The notes: a model not told the origin generated them from the sequence alone. Counted from the stretch's first letter, positions 17,270-27,183 are shown. The stretch: DNA of 34,523 nucleotides from an uncultured Verrucomicrobiota bacterium (GCA_903854475.1 CAINWP010000138.1:1-34523), one strand, 5' to 3'. Numbers and translations are program-made.

Positions 17270-19876
17270 ATGCGTTGGTTGCGCGAGAAATCGAGTCGGG
17301 GGTGGGGCTGGATGGTGGGAACTGTCCTGAGCCTGTCGGTTCTTGCGGCCGATGGGCCAGACCAAGTCGCCTTTAATGCTGCTCTGCGCTCCTTCTCGAT
17401 AGGAGCTTATGCGCGCGCTGCCGACGAGTTTGCTGCATTTTCCGGAGAATTTCCCGATTCCGCCCTGAAGCCCGAGGCCGTGCGCCGAGCCTTGTACGCG
17501 CAAGGGGAGGCCGAGGCGGGGCGTGGTGATCATGCCGCGGCGCAGAAAACCTTCGGGCTCTACCTGGCCCAGTTCTCTGGATCCGAATTAGCCCTTCACG
17601 CCTCGGTGCGACAGGCCGAGGCCCTTTTCAGATCCGCTCAACCACAAGAAGCGGCCGCCTTGTTGGATCAGCCTGAAGGGCTGTTCCGACGCGCCTTGAG
17701 CCAAGGCAAACCGGCAGACTTGCTTTGGACCGGTTCGATGGTGGTTGCCGAAGCGCATTTGGCTGCGGGCAACTGGACCCGGGCTCGTGAAGCCGTGGCC
17801 GCCGCAGCTCCCTTGGCCCAGACGCCGGAAGCCCAGTGGGATCGGTTGAGGCTCGAGGTCCGCATCTTGGAGGCGGGACGGCAGACGGAGCAGGCCATCG
17901 CATCGGCTGAACAGTTGCGGCGCAGTGCCGATGCGAACGGGTTAGTCGCTCGACGCCCGGAATCCTCAGCACTGTTGGGGCGCCTGCTCTTGGCCGCGGG
18001 GCAGGGGGCGCGTGCGGTGGCGCACTTGGAGGAAAATTTGGCCCCGACGGTTCCTGCGGTATTCCGCAGCGATGCCATCCGCAACTTGAGTGACTGGTGG
18101 GTGTCCCAAGGACAGTTAGCGCTCGCTCGTGAACGCCTCGAAGGAGTCGTCACTGGACTGGCTGACGACGCCTCCGTCGCCGCGCTGCGATTGCGCTTGG
18201 GGCAGATTCATCTCCGGGAACACCTGGCCCGACGGGGTGCCGATCGGGTGGACTCAGGCATCGCAGAATCCCACGTCAGCCTCACCCGGGCTGTGGCCGA
18301 ACTAGAACGGGCCGCCACGCTGAATCCCTCTCCCGAGGTTCGTGGGCCCCTCACTCTGACTTTGGCTTGGTGCCGCTGGGAAGAAGCTCTCTCGGGCAAT
18401 TCTAAGGCGCTGATGGCGCAGGCCTTGAGTGGTTTCCAGACAGCGTTGTCCCAATTACCGGATGGATCCCCCGATCGTCTAGTGGCTCGTTTCAAGGCTG
18501 CCGATGCCGCCGCGTGGTTAGGGGATGCTCCCACGGCATTGAAGGGCTATCTGGAGGTGGCTGACGCCGTCGCCAAGAGTCCCGTTGAGCGGGAGGCCTG
18601 GATGCCGGCCGCCCTCGAGCAGGCGGTGATTGCTGCTATCGCCAGCACCAACGCGCCGGCCGGCGAATCGGCCCTGCGCCGTTTGTTGGAAATGCCCCAG
18701 GCGGCGGCGCGGGCAGGACAAAGTGTCCTGTGGCTGGGATCGTCCCTGGCGCGGCAGGGGGCTGGTGAGCTGGGCCGCAGCCTTTTGCAGGATTACCTCG
18801 TGCGGTTCCCGGAGAGTAAGGTCCGTCCCGAAGTGCAATTAGAATTGGCCATGCTCGGGTTGCATGACGAGCGTTGGGCTGATTCGGTGGCCGAATTGCG
18901 GCGCTGGTTGGCGGCCCATCCCCAGCATCCCGGTGCGGTGCGTGCAGGATTTCATTTAGCCTACGCGCTGTCTCGTTCCGGCGATCCTGCGGCGGCCATG
19001 GTTCAGTTCTCACAATTGGCCACCAAGAACCCCACGGATCCCGGGACCTTGTCTGCCCAACTCTGGCTGGCGGGCCGATTCTTCGAGCAACAGGACTACC
19101 TTCAGGCCGGGCAGGCCAGTGCCGCCATCCTGACCAATGCCGCGGTGCGTGCGGTGAGAGGTGATACCTGGTATCGCGCCAAGCTGTGGGCTGCGGAAGC
19201 AGGTCGCAAACTGCAGAACTTCGATTCCTCTGCCGAACATTTCCGCGAGTTGATCAACGACAAGGTGGCCCCGCCCGAGATTCAGTCCGCTGCGCTCTTC
19301 CATTACGGCGAACTCCTGCAAGCCAAGCCGGTAGAATCCGGAAGCGATCCGCTGTCTCGCTACCGTTTGGCGCTGGAGGCCTTCACTCGGGTTCTAGAGT
19401 TCACCAACAGCCCCTACATCGCGCCGGCCCTCGGGATGATGGGTAATTGTCATTTCCAGCTCAGCACCCTCAATCCAGCCGACTACACCCGTGCCGCCGA
19501 GCTCTACTTGCGTACGGCCAAGCTTCCGGGAGCCGGAATTGAAACTCGTTGCCGCGCGTGGTTGGGCTATGCCGCGGTGAATCGCAAGATGTCTGAACTG
19601 CGCAGTGGCACTGAATCCGGAGAGTTCTTGGAACGGGCGATTCAGGCGGGTTTGGATGTCGCATTGGGCAAGGTATTGTTGCCCGGCGAAAAGCTCTCTG
19701 CCGACCTCTTGACGGAGGCGGCGCGGGCCACGGGAGAGATTCTCGAACGCCTCGGTCGCACGGGTGAGGCGGCTGGTCTCTATGAGCATGTCGCTCATGA
19801 ATTGCCCGCAGTGGCGGCGACCTGGGGGCAACGCGCCCGGCGTATCCGCGAGAGCCAGCTCGAAAAGCCCCGCTGA
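17270..19876 (+). CDS. Large periplasmic TPR protein
   Basis: This 868-residue protein has a signal-like N-terminus (hydrophobic about 13-26, ending LAADGP). It is then almost wholly helical repeats of the TPR type found in YbgF/BamD-like proteins. Examples are AFNAALRSFSIGAYARAADEFAAFSGEFPDS near the start, RSGDPAAAMVQFSQLATKNP in the middle and AERALDEL-like helices further on. Alanine and leucine spacing is regular and no catalytic motif is seen. Such proteins act as scaffolds in the periplasm or at the outer membrane, for example for secretion or envelope assembly, but no partner can be named. It is alone on its strand before the 19973 gene (96 bases apart). Confidence 0.75.
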   Translation: MRWLREKSSRGWGWMVGTVLSLSVLAADGPDQVAFNAALRSFSIGAYARAADEFAAFSGEFPDSALKPEAVRRALYAQGEAEAGRGDHAAAQKTFGLYLAQFSGSELALHASVRQAEALFRSAQPQEAAALLDQPEGLFRRALSQGKPADLLWTGSMVVAEAHLAAGNWTRAREAVAAAAPLAQTPEAQWDRLRLEVRILEAGRQTEQAIASAEQLRRSADANGLVARRPESSALLGRLLLAAGQGARAVAHLEENLAPTVPAVFRSDAIRNLSDWWVSQGQLALARERLEGVVTGLADDASVAALRLRLGQIHLREHLARRGADRVDSGIAESHVSLTRAVAELERAATLNPSPEVRGPLTLTLAWCRWEEALSGNSKALMAQALSGFQTALSQLPDGSPDRLVARFKAADAAAWLGDAPTALKGYLEVADAVAKSPVEREAWMPAALEQAVIAAIASTNAPAGESALRRLLEMPQAAARAGQSVLWLGSSLARQGAGELGRSLLQDYLVRFPESKVRPEVQLELAMLGLHDERWADSVAELRRWLAAHPQHPGAVRAGFHLAYALSRSGDPAAAMVQFSQLATKNPTDPGTLSAQLWLAGRFFEQQDYLQAGQASAAILTNAAVRAVRGDTWYRAKLWAAEAGRKLQNFDSSAEHFRELINDKVAPPEIQSAALFHYGELLQAKPVESGSDPLSRYRLALEAFTRVLEFTNSPYIAPALGMMGNCHFQLSTLNPADYTRAAELYLRTAKLPGAGIETRCRAWLGYAAVNRKMSELRSGTESGEFLERAIQAGLDVALGKVLLPGEKLSADLLTEAARATGEILERLGRTGEAAGLYEHVAHELPAVAATWGQRARRIRESQLEKPR

Positions 19877-19972
19877 CCCCTGAAGCCATCGAGTATCCCT
19901 GGATTTGAAGGGAGTGGGCCGGCGTTGCGCTGTTTTGCTTGAGCTTTGGCCGAGGGCGTTGTTTCTGGAGCT

Positions 19973-20839
19973 ATGAATTCCCGCCGTCGGTTCCTTTCGG
20001 TCCTTCCACTCATCGCAGCGGCTCCGGCTTTGAGCGGTCGAGCCGAGTCCAACGGTGGAGCAGAGTTGCGGTTGATGACCTACAATCTCCGCTACGCGAC
20101 CACCAAAGGACCGGAGGCATGGCCAGATCGCCGTCCGGCCATGCAGACCCTCCTGAAGCAGTACGCCCCAGACCTAATGGGAACGCAGGAGGGGGTGTAT
20201 CATCAATTGCGTGACCTGGCCTCGGACCTTCCTGAATACGACTGGATTGGCACCGGTCGCGACGGAGGGAGTCGTGGGGAGTTTATGGCCATCTTCTACC
20301 GGCGCGCGCGCTTTGAACCGCTGGCCTATGACCATTTCTGGCTGAGCGACACTCCGGAGGTCATAGGCTCGTCTACCTGGGGCAACCCTAACCGACGCAT
20401 GGTCACTTCAATTCACTTTCGCGACCGTCAGACAGGGAAAGAGTTTCATCTCTGGAACACCCATCTAGACCATGCGCTTCAGCCCGCCCGTGAGAAGGGA
20501 GCCGCCTTGATCCGGAGCCGATTGGCGAAAGTTCCTGCAAATGAGCGGGTGATTTTGATGGGAGATTTCAACGCCGTGGCCACTCGGAACACGGTCTATG
20601 AGGCGCTGACCCGGGACATCGGATTCACGGACACTTGGTTCGCTGCGGCTCAGCGTAAGAATGAAACGCTTAATTCCTTCAATGGCTTTGGTAAGTCCAC
20701 CTTCAACAGCGCCCGTATCGATTGGATCCTGTCTCGGGGTGAGGCCGAAATTCCGTGGTCCGAAGTCGTCGACTTGACCCCAGGAGGGCGTCAGCCGAGT
20801 GACCACTTTCCCGTCTTTACCCGCATGACCTGGAAGTAG
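19973..20839 (+). CDS. Exported endonuclease/exonuclease/phosphatase-fold hydrolase
   Basis: The 288-residue product begins NSRRRFLSVLPLIAAAPAL, a good twin-arginine (Tat) type signal, so it is probably exported folded. The metal-dependent EEP fold is shown by TYNLRY, TQEGV (metal-binding Glu), NTHLDH, MGDFNAV and the closing PSDHFPV with the catalytic Asp-His pair. Family members cleave phosphodiesters of nucleic acids, inositol phosphates or sphingomyelin; the short size and TYNLRYAT start resemble the 'endonuclease/exonuclease/phosphatase family protein' group with unknown substrate. ATG at 19973 is chosen with GGAG just upstream; a GTG-type start at 19946 would put extra residues before the Tat motif. 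Confidence 0.85.
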   Translation: MNSRRRFLSVLPLIAAAPALSGRAESNGGAELRLMTYNLRYATTKGPEAWPDRRPAMQTLLKQYAPDLMGTQEGVYHQLRDLASDLPEYDWIGTGRDGGSRGEFMAIFYRRARFEPLAYDHFWLSDTPEVIGSSTWGNPNRRMVTSIHFRDRQTGKEFHLWNTHLDHALQPAREKGAALIRSRLAKVPANERVILMGDFNAVATRNTVYEALTRDIGFTDTWFAAAQRKNETLNSFNGFGKSTFNSARIDWILSRGEAEIPWSEVVDLTPGGRQPSDHFPVFTRMTWK

Positions 20840-20896
20840 CCGCGTCGAGGGTTGAGGGGAATGACTGCGTCGGTCTGGGGCTTGGTTTAAGGCCTA

Positions 20897-20929
20897 AGCC
20901 AGAACGATTTCAATCGGATCGTTCTGGCT
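20897..20929. terminator. Bidirectional terminator between convergent genes
   Basis: AGCCAGAACGAT (20897-20908) and ATCGTTCTGGCT (20918-20929) form a perfect 12-bp stem with a 9-nt loop. It sits between the convergent hydrolase and DMT genes, and the right arm overlaps the DMT stop codon. There are only short T/A runs nearby, but position and stem strength support a shared terminator. Confidence 0.65.
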
Positions 20930-21929
20930 AAGAATCGAGGGGCTTGCGCGGTGGTAGCAGGAGGATCCAGACATTGGCCGCCAGGATGCACGAACCACCG
21001 AGGATTAGCCGTAGGTGAACGAACTCATCGGGGTAATTCAGGCCGGTTGTTTTGGAAATCCAACCGGGCACGAACAGGCAAACCACACTGGTGAAGACCG
21101 GTTCCGTGCAATAGAGCAGGCCCGCCTGGGTGGCCGTTACCTTGGGCTGCCAGTGATTGGCCAGAGGGAAGGTGACCAAAGTGCAACCGAAGAGCAGCAG
21201 AGCGAAGAGGGAGGCGATTTCAGGGGAGCTGACCGCCTTCACGATATCGTGGGGGTGCTGAGCCAAGGCGAAGGCCAGAGGCCAAGCCGTCAGCGCCATG
21301 GCGCCGAACATAATGGTGGTGGAACGAACGGAGTCATTGCCCGCGAACTGCGGCCGCTCTAACCACAGGATTTGGCCAGCGAACAGGACAGACCCGGCCA
21401 GCGTCTCCAACTCTCCTCGCCCGAGGTGGAAGTGGTCCCAGCGAACTCCCGCAAGAATGGCCGCACCCAACCCCACCAGCAGGCAGGCTCCCACGATCGT
21501 CCAGCCAGGCAGGCGGCGAGCCGTGAGAGTGACCCAGATCGGGATTAACACCGCATAGCCCTGCGTCAAAAATGCCGACACGGAACCCTCCGTGTAGGCC
21601 AACCCATCCATCTGAAGAATAAGCCCTATCGAGCCAAAGATCCCGATGCCCAAACCTTGCTTCCACTCCAACGCGGTAGGGCGGATGGAAAGAGGGCTCT
21701 TATTGTTGCACCGTCGTCGCCACCCGCTGCGGATTGCATTACCAATGAGGAACAACCCCGCGGCACAGCTGAAGCGGCAGGCGACCAGCAAGGTGGAGAG
21801 GGAGAGACTGGTGCTCCCCGGCGCATTGCGTTGGCCCAGTTGCTCGATGGACTTAAGCAGTGGAAAGCTGAAGGCCCAGAGAGCGCAGGTTCCGATCAGG
21901 ACTAGCGAGGCGGTAATGCGGGGGTTCAT
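20928..21929 (-). CDS. EamA/DMT-superfamily permease
   Basis: This 333-residue inner-membrane protein has about ten hydrophobic helices arranged as two EamA repeats. The first repeat starts LIGTCALWAFSFPLLK and includes the TEGSVSAFLTQGYAVLIPIWV stretch typical of the family's fourth helix. The second shows the matching QAGLLYCTEPVFTSVVCLFV. The superfamily exports or imports small metabolites such as amino acids or nucleotide sugars; the substrate is unknown. ATG at 21929. It is set off by hairpin terminators on both sides, so it is a single-gene unit. Confidence 0.85.
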   Translation of the reverse strand: MNPRITASLVLIGTCALWAFSFPLLKSIEQLGQRNAPGSTSLSLSTLLVACRFSCAAGLFLIGNAIRSGWRRRCNNKSPLSIRPTALEWKQGLGIGIFGSIGLILQMDGLAYTEGSVSAFLTQGYAVLIPIWVTLTARRLPGWTIVGACLLVGLGAAILAGVRWDHFHLGRGELETLAGSVLFAGQILWLERPQFAGNDSVRSTTIMFGAMALTAWPLAFALAQHPHDIVKAVSSPEIASLFALLLFGCTLVTFPLANHWQPKVTATQAGLLYCTEPVFTSVVCLFVPGWISKTTGLNYPDEFVHLRLILGGSCILAANVWILLLPPRKPLDS

Positions 21930-21936
21930 GGAAAGC

Positions 21937-21965
21937 AGAAACGCCGCCAGGACGGCGGCGTTTCT
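21937..21965 (-). terminator. Rho-independent terminator of the pseudopilin gene
   Basis: AGAAACGCCGCC (21937-21948) and GGCGGCGTTTCT (21954-21965) form a perfect 12-bp stem with a 5-nt loop. Read on the minus strand it follows the pseudopilin stop by 26 bases, and a T-rich TTTCTGCTTTCC runs out of the stem. It separates that gene from the DMT permease. Confidence 0.85.
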
Positions 21966-21991
21966 TGGGTACGTACTGAACTAGAAGAGGA

Positions 21992-22843
21992 TTACTGAGT
22001 GGACACCGTGGTGTTGTCAGCCATCCAACCCACATCCAGAAGTGACTTGGGGTCATTGGCTGGGATCACTCCGCCGAGTGCGATGTAGTTGCCCGTTGCG
22101 TTGAAGTTGACCTTGGCCTGACCAATCTTGGCTCCGAGCCAGCGACGGATTTCGGCATGACCATCGGAGAAGGAGAATCCGGCCGCACCGTTGTGGTAGT
22201 TGGCGGGTTGATCGACCACCTTGGAGCGCCCGGCCTTTTTGGCATCGGTCATGATGTTGGCGAAGGCGGCGTCATTAATGCTATCCGGATGCTCGTCGAT
22301 CAGCACCCAGGTTTGTGAGGGTTGGACCACCGTTCCCAGCTTGTTGTACTTGCGCCACTTCGTCTGGGCCTGGTTGTAGTCGTAATCGAGCCAGTCACCG
22401 TTGCCCCAGACTTGGCTCATGGAGTTGCTGCGGATACGCGCCACCTTCAACTGGCCGACGCGGACCGTCTGGCGGTCGGCCGGGCACTTGAAGACCGCCT
22501 TGGATCCGCCGACGTACTTGAAGAGGGGGCTGTTGGTAATGTAACGCTCGTTAGCGCTGTCGGCGGAGTAGTCGATGTTGCCAGCGATCCAGTTCGGGCG
22601 GCGATCGCCACCGTCTTGGGCTGACACCGTCGCGTCTGAATTGTCATCGGCGTACAAGCGCCATCCGAGCATGAGTTGCTGGAGATTGTTCATGCACAGG
22701 ATGCCGGTGGCCTTAGACTTGGACTTGGCCAAAGCCGGCAAGAGCATCCCGGCGAGGATCGCGATGATCGCGATGACCACCAGTAGTTCGATGAGCGTAA
22801 AGCCGCGCCGGAGGGCACGACCCGCGGAAAGGTTCAGTTTCAT
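21992..22843 (-). CDS. Type II secretion-type pseudopilin with H-X9-DG C-terminus
   Basis: The 283-residue product has a short basic leader and then the prepilin peptidase motif [27 protein letters not shown], with cleavage after Gly and Glu at +5. The C-terminal part carries [12 protein letters not shown], the H-X9-DG motif that defines a huge paralogous family in Verrucomicrobia and Planctomycetes, together with [14 protein letters not shown] and similar family blocks. It is probably an envelope-anchored pseudopilin of a secretion or surface fibre; the role of the many copies is unknown. Single gene with its own terminator. Confidence 0.92.
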   Translation of the reverse strand: MKLNLSAGRALRRGFTLIELLVVIAIIAILAGMLLPALAKSKSKATGILCMNNLQQLMLGWRLYADDNSDATVSAQDGGDRRPNWIAGNIDYSADSANERYITNSPLFKYVGGSKAVFKCPADRQTVRVGQLKVARIRSNSMSQVWGNGDWLDYDYNQAQTKWRKYNKLGTVVQPSQTWVLIDEHPDSINDAAFANIMTDAKKAGRSKVVDQPANYHNGAAGFSFSDGHAEIRRWLGAKIGQAKVNFNATGNYIALGGVIPANDPKSLLDVGWMADNTTVSTQ

Positions 22844-23101
22844 TTGAAGAAGCTGCTATAACCGGATGGTTCTTCTGGGTCAACCCAAGCCCCAAGAAGT
22901 TGAAGGTGGGTGTGCTTGCAAAATTGGCCGCCCGGGGTCGAGGGCTTCCGAAATTGTCCGCGGCCAAGGGGTTTAAAATGGTGTCTTTGCTGCTCCCCAA
23001 GACATGGATTCGAGGCGGCAATAAAATGGAGATTTCATTTTTCAGGAGAAATCCATTGTAACCCGGCCGGCATTTCCGCACTTTCCGATCCTCGTTTGGT
23101 T

Positions 23102-23178
23102 CGGGGCGTAGCGTAGCCTGGTAGCGCGCTTGTTTCGGGTACAAGAGGTCGTGAGTTCGAATCTCACCGCCCCGACCA
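23102..23178 (+). tRNA. tRNA-Pro(CGG), CCA encoded
   Basis: This 77-nt cloverleaf has acceptor arms CGGGGCG (23102-23108) and CGCCCCG (23168-23174). The anticodon stem CTTGT/ACAAG encloses the loop TTCGGGT, giving anticodon CGG. The T arm GTGAG/CTCAC carries the loop TTCGAAT. Discriminator A and CCA are encoded in the DNA. Confidence 0.95.
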
Positions 23179-23287
23179 TCTGTTCACTGCCTAGAGGAGA
23201 CTTCTGGCGAATGAGCTGAAGGGAGTCTAAGCTGACCTCGAAATCGTAACCGATCTCGAGATCAGTTTGGAAATCGAACGATACAAT

Positions 23288-23372
23288 GCGCACGTGGCGA
23301 AATTGGCAGACGCGCTACCTTGAGGTGGTAGAGCCGTAAGGTGTGCAGGTTCAAGTCCTGCCGTGCGCACCA
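23288..23372 (+). tRNA. tRNA-Leu(GAG), CCA encoded
   Basis: This 85-nt class II tRNA has acceptor arms GCGCACG (23288-23294) and CGTGCGC (23362-23368). The anticodon stem CTACC/GGTAG encloses the loop TTGAGGT, giving anticodon GAG. A long variable arm (AGCCGTAAGGTGT) and the T arm GCAGG/CCTGC with loop TTCAAGT follow. Discriminator A and CCA are encoded. Confidence 0.95.
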
Positions 23373-23380
23373 CTTTCAGA

Positions 23381-23419
23381 AGCCCTTCTGGAGCAATCCA
23401 GAGGGGCTTTTTGTTTTTT
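23381..23419 (+). terminator. Rho-independent terminator after the tRNA pair
   Basis: AGCCCTTCTGG (23381-23391) pairs with CCAGAGGGGCT (23398-23408), an 11-bp stem with one G-U pair and a 6-nt loop. The T-rich run TTTTGTTTTTT follows. It lies 9 bases behind tRNA-Leu and closes the tRNA transcription unit before the kinase gene. Confidence 0.9.
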
Positions 23420-23515
23420 GGGCGTTCCCGAGAGGCGTTGTTTTGGAGGGGGCTTTCGGTCGTGCGCGGAGGAATGAGCGTTGCCTGAGACAGTGGTCGC
23501 GGCACTGTTACCGAC

Positions 23516-24613
<1,098 letters not shown>

Positions 24614-24718
24614 TCTGGAGCCCTCCGTGGCCAGACGATTTTGAGCGAGGTGGATGAATGCGCCAAAAAGCCTTGTCCGCGGACTCGACAGCGCTAAATC
24701 CCTTGTCACGGTTAGCCC

Positions 24719-25453
24719 ATGCCCGCGATTCGAGCCATCGTTGTAGACGATGAACCCCTGGCCCGGGAGCGGCTTCGCCACTGGCTGAGTCGCGAGCCGA
24801 ATATTGTTTTGGTGGGCGAATGCTCCCAGGGCAACGAGGCGGTGGAGGTGCTGCGTCGAGAACGCCCGGACTTGGTTTTCTTAGATGTTCAAATGCCTGG
24901 GTTGACTGGGGTCCAGGTGCTGGAGGCCCTTGGAGATTCGGCTCCGCCGGCCGTGGTCTTCGTGACGGCTCACGAGCAATTCGCCGTGGAAGCATTCGAG
25001 GTTCAGGCCGTGGATTATTTGCTCAAGCCGGTTTCCCGGGAGCGGTTTAAGACGGCGCTGGATCGGGTGTCCAAGAGGCTGGCGCTCTCCCGGTCGGAGG
25101 CGAGCCCGCCGGCGGTTAAACTTCCTGATCGCCTGCCGGTGAAGCACAACGGCCGCATCGTCTTTGTGCCGCTGGCTGACATCGATTGGATTGGTAGTGC
25201 TGACAACTACGTGGAGCTGCATGTGGGCTCCCAAACCTTCTTGATGCGCGAGACCATGAACGCCATCTCCCAACGACTGCCCTCCGAGCGATTCGTTCGG
25301 GTAAGCCGCACGGCCATCGTGCAGGTGGCCCGAGTCCGTCAACTTGAGCCGCTTTTCCATGGGGAATACTGCATCGAGCTTCTCTCGGGGGCCAAAGTCA
25401 CCCTGAGCCGCAGCCATCGCGATCAGTTGCCGCGATTGGGTCTGCAAGGATAG
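24719..25453 (+). CDS. LytTR-family response regulator
   Basis: This 244-residue regulator is the partner of the preceding LytS-type kinase. The receiver domain (about 1-120) has the acid pair Asp10-Asp11, phospho-acceptor Asp56 (LVFLDVQMPG), Thr83 and Lys103 in LLKPVSRERF. The LytTR DNA-binding domain (about 138-240) shows DIDWIGSADNYVELHV, a family hallmark, and RFVRVSRTAIVQVARV. Target genes are unknown. ATG at 24719 lies 105 bases after the kinase. rfaE2 follows 51 bases later, which makes a regulatory link to envelope genes possible but unproven. Confidence 0.93.
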   Translation: MPAIRAIVVDDEPLARERLRHWLSREPNIVLVGECSQGNEAVEVLRRERPDLVFLDVQMPGLTGVQVLEALGDSAPPAVVFVTAHEQFAVEAFEVQAVDYLLKPVSRERFKTALDRVSKRLALSRSEASPPAVKLPDRLPVKHNGRIVFVPLADIDWIGSADNYVELHVGSQTFLMRETMNAISQRLPSERFVRVSRTAIVQVARVRQLEPLFHGEYCIELLSGAKVTLSRSHRDQLPRLGLQG

Positions 25454-25504
25454 AGGGTGTTCCGGATTGGCAGAAGGCGTTGGCTGAGAGAATATCTCGC
25501 CATA

Positions 25505-25990
25505 ATGGACACGGTCCACAAACTCATTAGCTCCGAGGCATTCCCCGCCTGGCGCGAAGCTGTAAAGGCTTCGGGCAAGGTCTTGGTGGTGACCAATGGT
25601 TGCTTTGATTTGCTCCACGCGGGCCATGTCGCCTATCTGGAGGCGGCGCGCTCTCTGGGGGATGCACTACTTGTGGGTTTGAACGGCGACTCGAGCGTGC
25701 GTGAACTTAAGGGGCCCACCCGACCGCTCAATATCGAGGGCGATCGCGCCCGCGTGCTGGCGGCCCTAGAATGCGTCTCCGCTGTGGGGATTTTCCCGGA
25801 GAAGCGGGCCGTCCGCTTCCTGGCTGATGCTCGTCCGGACATCTACGTGAAGGGCGGAGATTACACCCTGGAAACCGTTGATCAGGATGAACGTCGGGCC
25901 GTGGAATCCGGTGGAGGCCGCATCGTATTCATTCCCTTCCTGCCAGGCCGTTCCACCACCGGGTTGGTGGCCAAAATTCAAACGCTTTGA
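25505..25990 (+). CDS. rfaE2: D-glycero-beta-D-manno-heptose 1-phosphate adenylyltransferase
   Basis: This enzyme activates heptose 1-phosphate to ADP-heptose for LPS core synthesis. The 161-residue product matches the stand-alone C-terminal half of HldE. It shows VVTNGCFDLLHAGHVAYLEAAR with the HAGH nucleotidyl-transfer motif (38-41), GLNGDSSVRELKGPTRPLN, KGGDYTLE and the closing GRSTTGLVAKI. The N-terminal sugar kinase (RfaE1) is not fused and not in the window. ATG at 25505 is preferred to the upstream in-frame GTG-type start. yhbY follows 2 bases after the stop, so they form an operon. Confidence 0.9.
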   Translation: MDTVHKLISSEAFPAWREAVKASGKVLVVTNGCFDLLHAGHVAYLEAARSLGDALLVGLNGDSSVRELKGPTRPLNIEGDRARVLAALECVSAVGIFPEKRAVRFLADARPDIYVKGGDYTLETVDQDERRAVESGGGRIVFIPFLPGRSTTGLVAKIQTL

Positions 25991-25992
25991 AC

Positions 25993-26313
25993 ATGTCTTC
26001 CGAGACCCCCGCGGCCGAGCCGCTTTCCAATGCCCTAGTCCGCAAGCTCAAGGGACAGGCACAACGCCTCGAAGCCTCCGTCCGCCTTGGGCGTGGAGGA
26101 GTTTCTCCGGCGTTTCTCGCTGGCCTTGATCGCGAGTTGGCCCAGCACGAGTTGGTGAAGATTCGGCTCTTCGACCTTAAGGACAAGCGCCACGAGATCG
26201 GCGAACAAGTGGCCCGTGAGTCGAATAGCCACTTGGTCACGGTGATCGGCCACGTGGTGGTTTTGTACCGTCCCAAGCCTGCCCAGGCCGACGCCTCCGA
26301 CTCGGCTCACTGA
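25993..26313 (+). CDS. yhbY: YhbY/CRM-domain RNA-binding protein
   Basis: The product has 106 residues. A single CRM domain fills about 15-95, with LKGQAQRLEASVRLGRGGVSP (the GxxG-like RNA-binding loop), HELVKIRLFD and VIGHVVVLYRP, all close to E. coli YhbY. The protein binds ribosomal precursors and is thought to help 50S assembly. The C-terminal tail is short and polar. ATG at 25993 is chosen over a TTG two codons upstream. It is packed between rfaE2 (2 bases) and the esterase gene (3 bases). Confidence 0.9.
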   Translation: MSSETPAAEPLSNALVRKLKGQAQRLEASVRLGRGGVSPAFLAGLDRELAQHELVKIRLFDLKDKRHEIGEQVARESNSHLVTVIGHVVVLYRPKPAQADASDSAH

Positions 26314-26316
26314 TCC

Positions 26317-26991
26317 ATGAACCGCCGGTCCTGCTTCCCCGTCGCGCTCTGGGTAGCGTTGTGTCTGGGGATGCTAGGCTGGGGGATGCTCGCGGCGGAA
26401 ACCGCTTCTAACTCCTCGGGCACGCGGCCGGCTGACAAGATCCTGGTCGTGCTGGGTGACAGCCTCTCGGCAGGATTCGGGGTCGACCCGAGTGAGGCGT
26501 GGCCGGCACGGATTCAGGAAAAGATCCGTGAAGCGGGCTTGTCTTGGAAGTTGGTCAATGCCGGGCTGAGTGGGGATACCTCCGCGGGCGGGCTCCGTCG
26601 GTTGGATTGGATCCTGCGTCGCCCCGTCGATGCTCTTTTGCTGGAGTTGGGTAGCAATGACGGTTTGAGGGGGCTGCCGCTGGAGGCCACCCGCACCAAC
26701 TTGCAGACGGTGATTGAGCGCACCCGAGCTAAGTATCCGAACGTGCGCGTGGTGTTGGCCGGCATGAAGATGCCTGAGAACCTCGGCGAGGCCTACACTC
26801 GTCAATTCGAGTCCCTTTATCACGACCTGGCCGAGACGAACAAGGTTGCCCTGATCCCGTTCCTTCTCGACGGCGTGGGAGGCCGGTCGGAACTCAACCT
26901 TCCTGACCAGATCCACCCCAACGCTGAAGGCCACCGCCGCGTGGCTACCAACGTCTGGAAGGTGCTTCAGCCAGTCCTGCAGCCGCGCTGA
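26317..26991 (+). CDS. Periplasmic GDSL/SGNH esterase, TesA-like
   Basis: The 224-residue product has a signal peptide (about 1-27, ending LAAE). The SGNH blocks are clear: block I VVLGDSLSAGFGV (nucleophile Ser), block II NAGLSGDTSAGGLRRLDW, block III ELGSNDGLRG and block V LPDQIHPNAEGH with the catalytic Asp-His. This matches TesA-type arylesterase/lysophospholipase/thioesterase enzymes of the periplasm. It starts 3 bases after yhbY and is the last gene of the operon; two palindromic repeats follow at once. Confidence 0.9.
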   Translation: MNRRSCFPVALWVALCLGMLGWGMLAAETASNSSGTRPADKILVVLGDSLSAGFGVDPSEAWPARIQEKIREAGLSWKLVNAGLSGDTSAGGLRRLDWILRRPVDALLLELGSNDGLRGLPLEATRTNLQTVIERTRAKYPNVRVVLAGMKMPENLGEAYTRQFESLYHDLAETNKVALIPFLLDGVGGRSELNLPDQIHPNAEGHRRVATNVWKVLQPVLQPR

Positions 26992-26992
26992 G

Positions 26993-27057
26993 GGTAGGGC
27001 GCCTTCTGCGAAAGCACCGGTGTGACGTGTGGCCGGCTCGGAGATCGGAGCCCTACC
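26993..27057. repeat. Palindrome-ended repeat, copy 1
   Basis: A 65-base unit begins GGTAGGGC (26993-27000) and ends with its exact reverse complement GCCCTACC (27050-27057). Inside is the block TTCTGCGAAAGCACCGG, which is shared with copy 2 apart from two substitutions. It lies between the esterase stop and the convergent amidohydrolase. The structure is REP/MITE-like. Confidence 0.65.
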
Positions 27058-27079
27058 TGGAGATGTCGATGGCTCAGGG

Positions 27080-27143
27080 GGTAGGGCGATTTCTCCGAAA
27101 GCGCCGGGGGGATGTACCTCCGTCTCAAAGATTCAGCCCTACC
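27080..27143. repeat. Palindrome-ended repeat, copy 2
   Basis: A 64-base unit has the same ends, GGTAGGGC (27080-27087) and GCCCTACC (27136-27143), and the inner block TTCTCCGAAAGCGCCGG. The rest of the interior differs from copy 1. The copies are 22 bases apart and in the same orientation. The right end GCCCTACCT also occurs at 33-41. Confidence 0.65.
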
Positions 27144-27183
27144 TGAGGAGCGCTACCTAGATTGGTTCCTCCCTCCTTGGGAC

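Noticed and set aside
17141-17533. N-terminal extension of the FIST gene by 130 codons
   Set aside because: It overlaps the start of the divergent TPR gene, is low in hydrophobic pattern and is not part of FIST proteins; ATG at 17140 gives the normal length.
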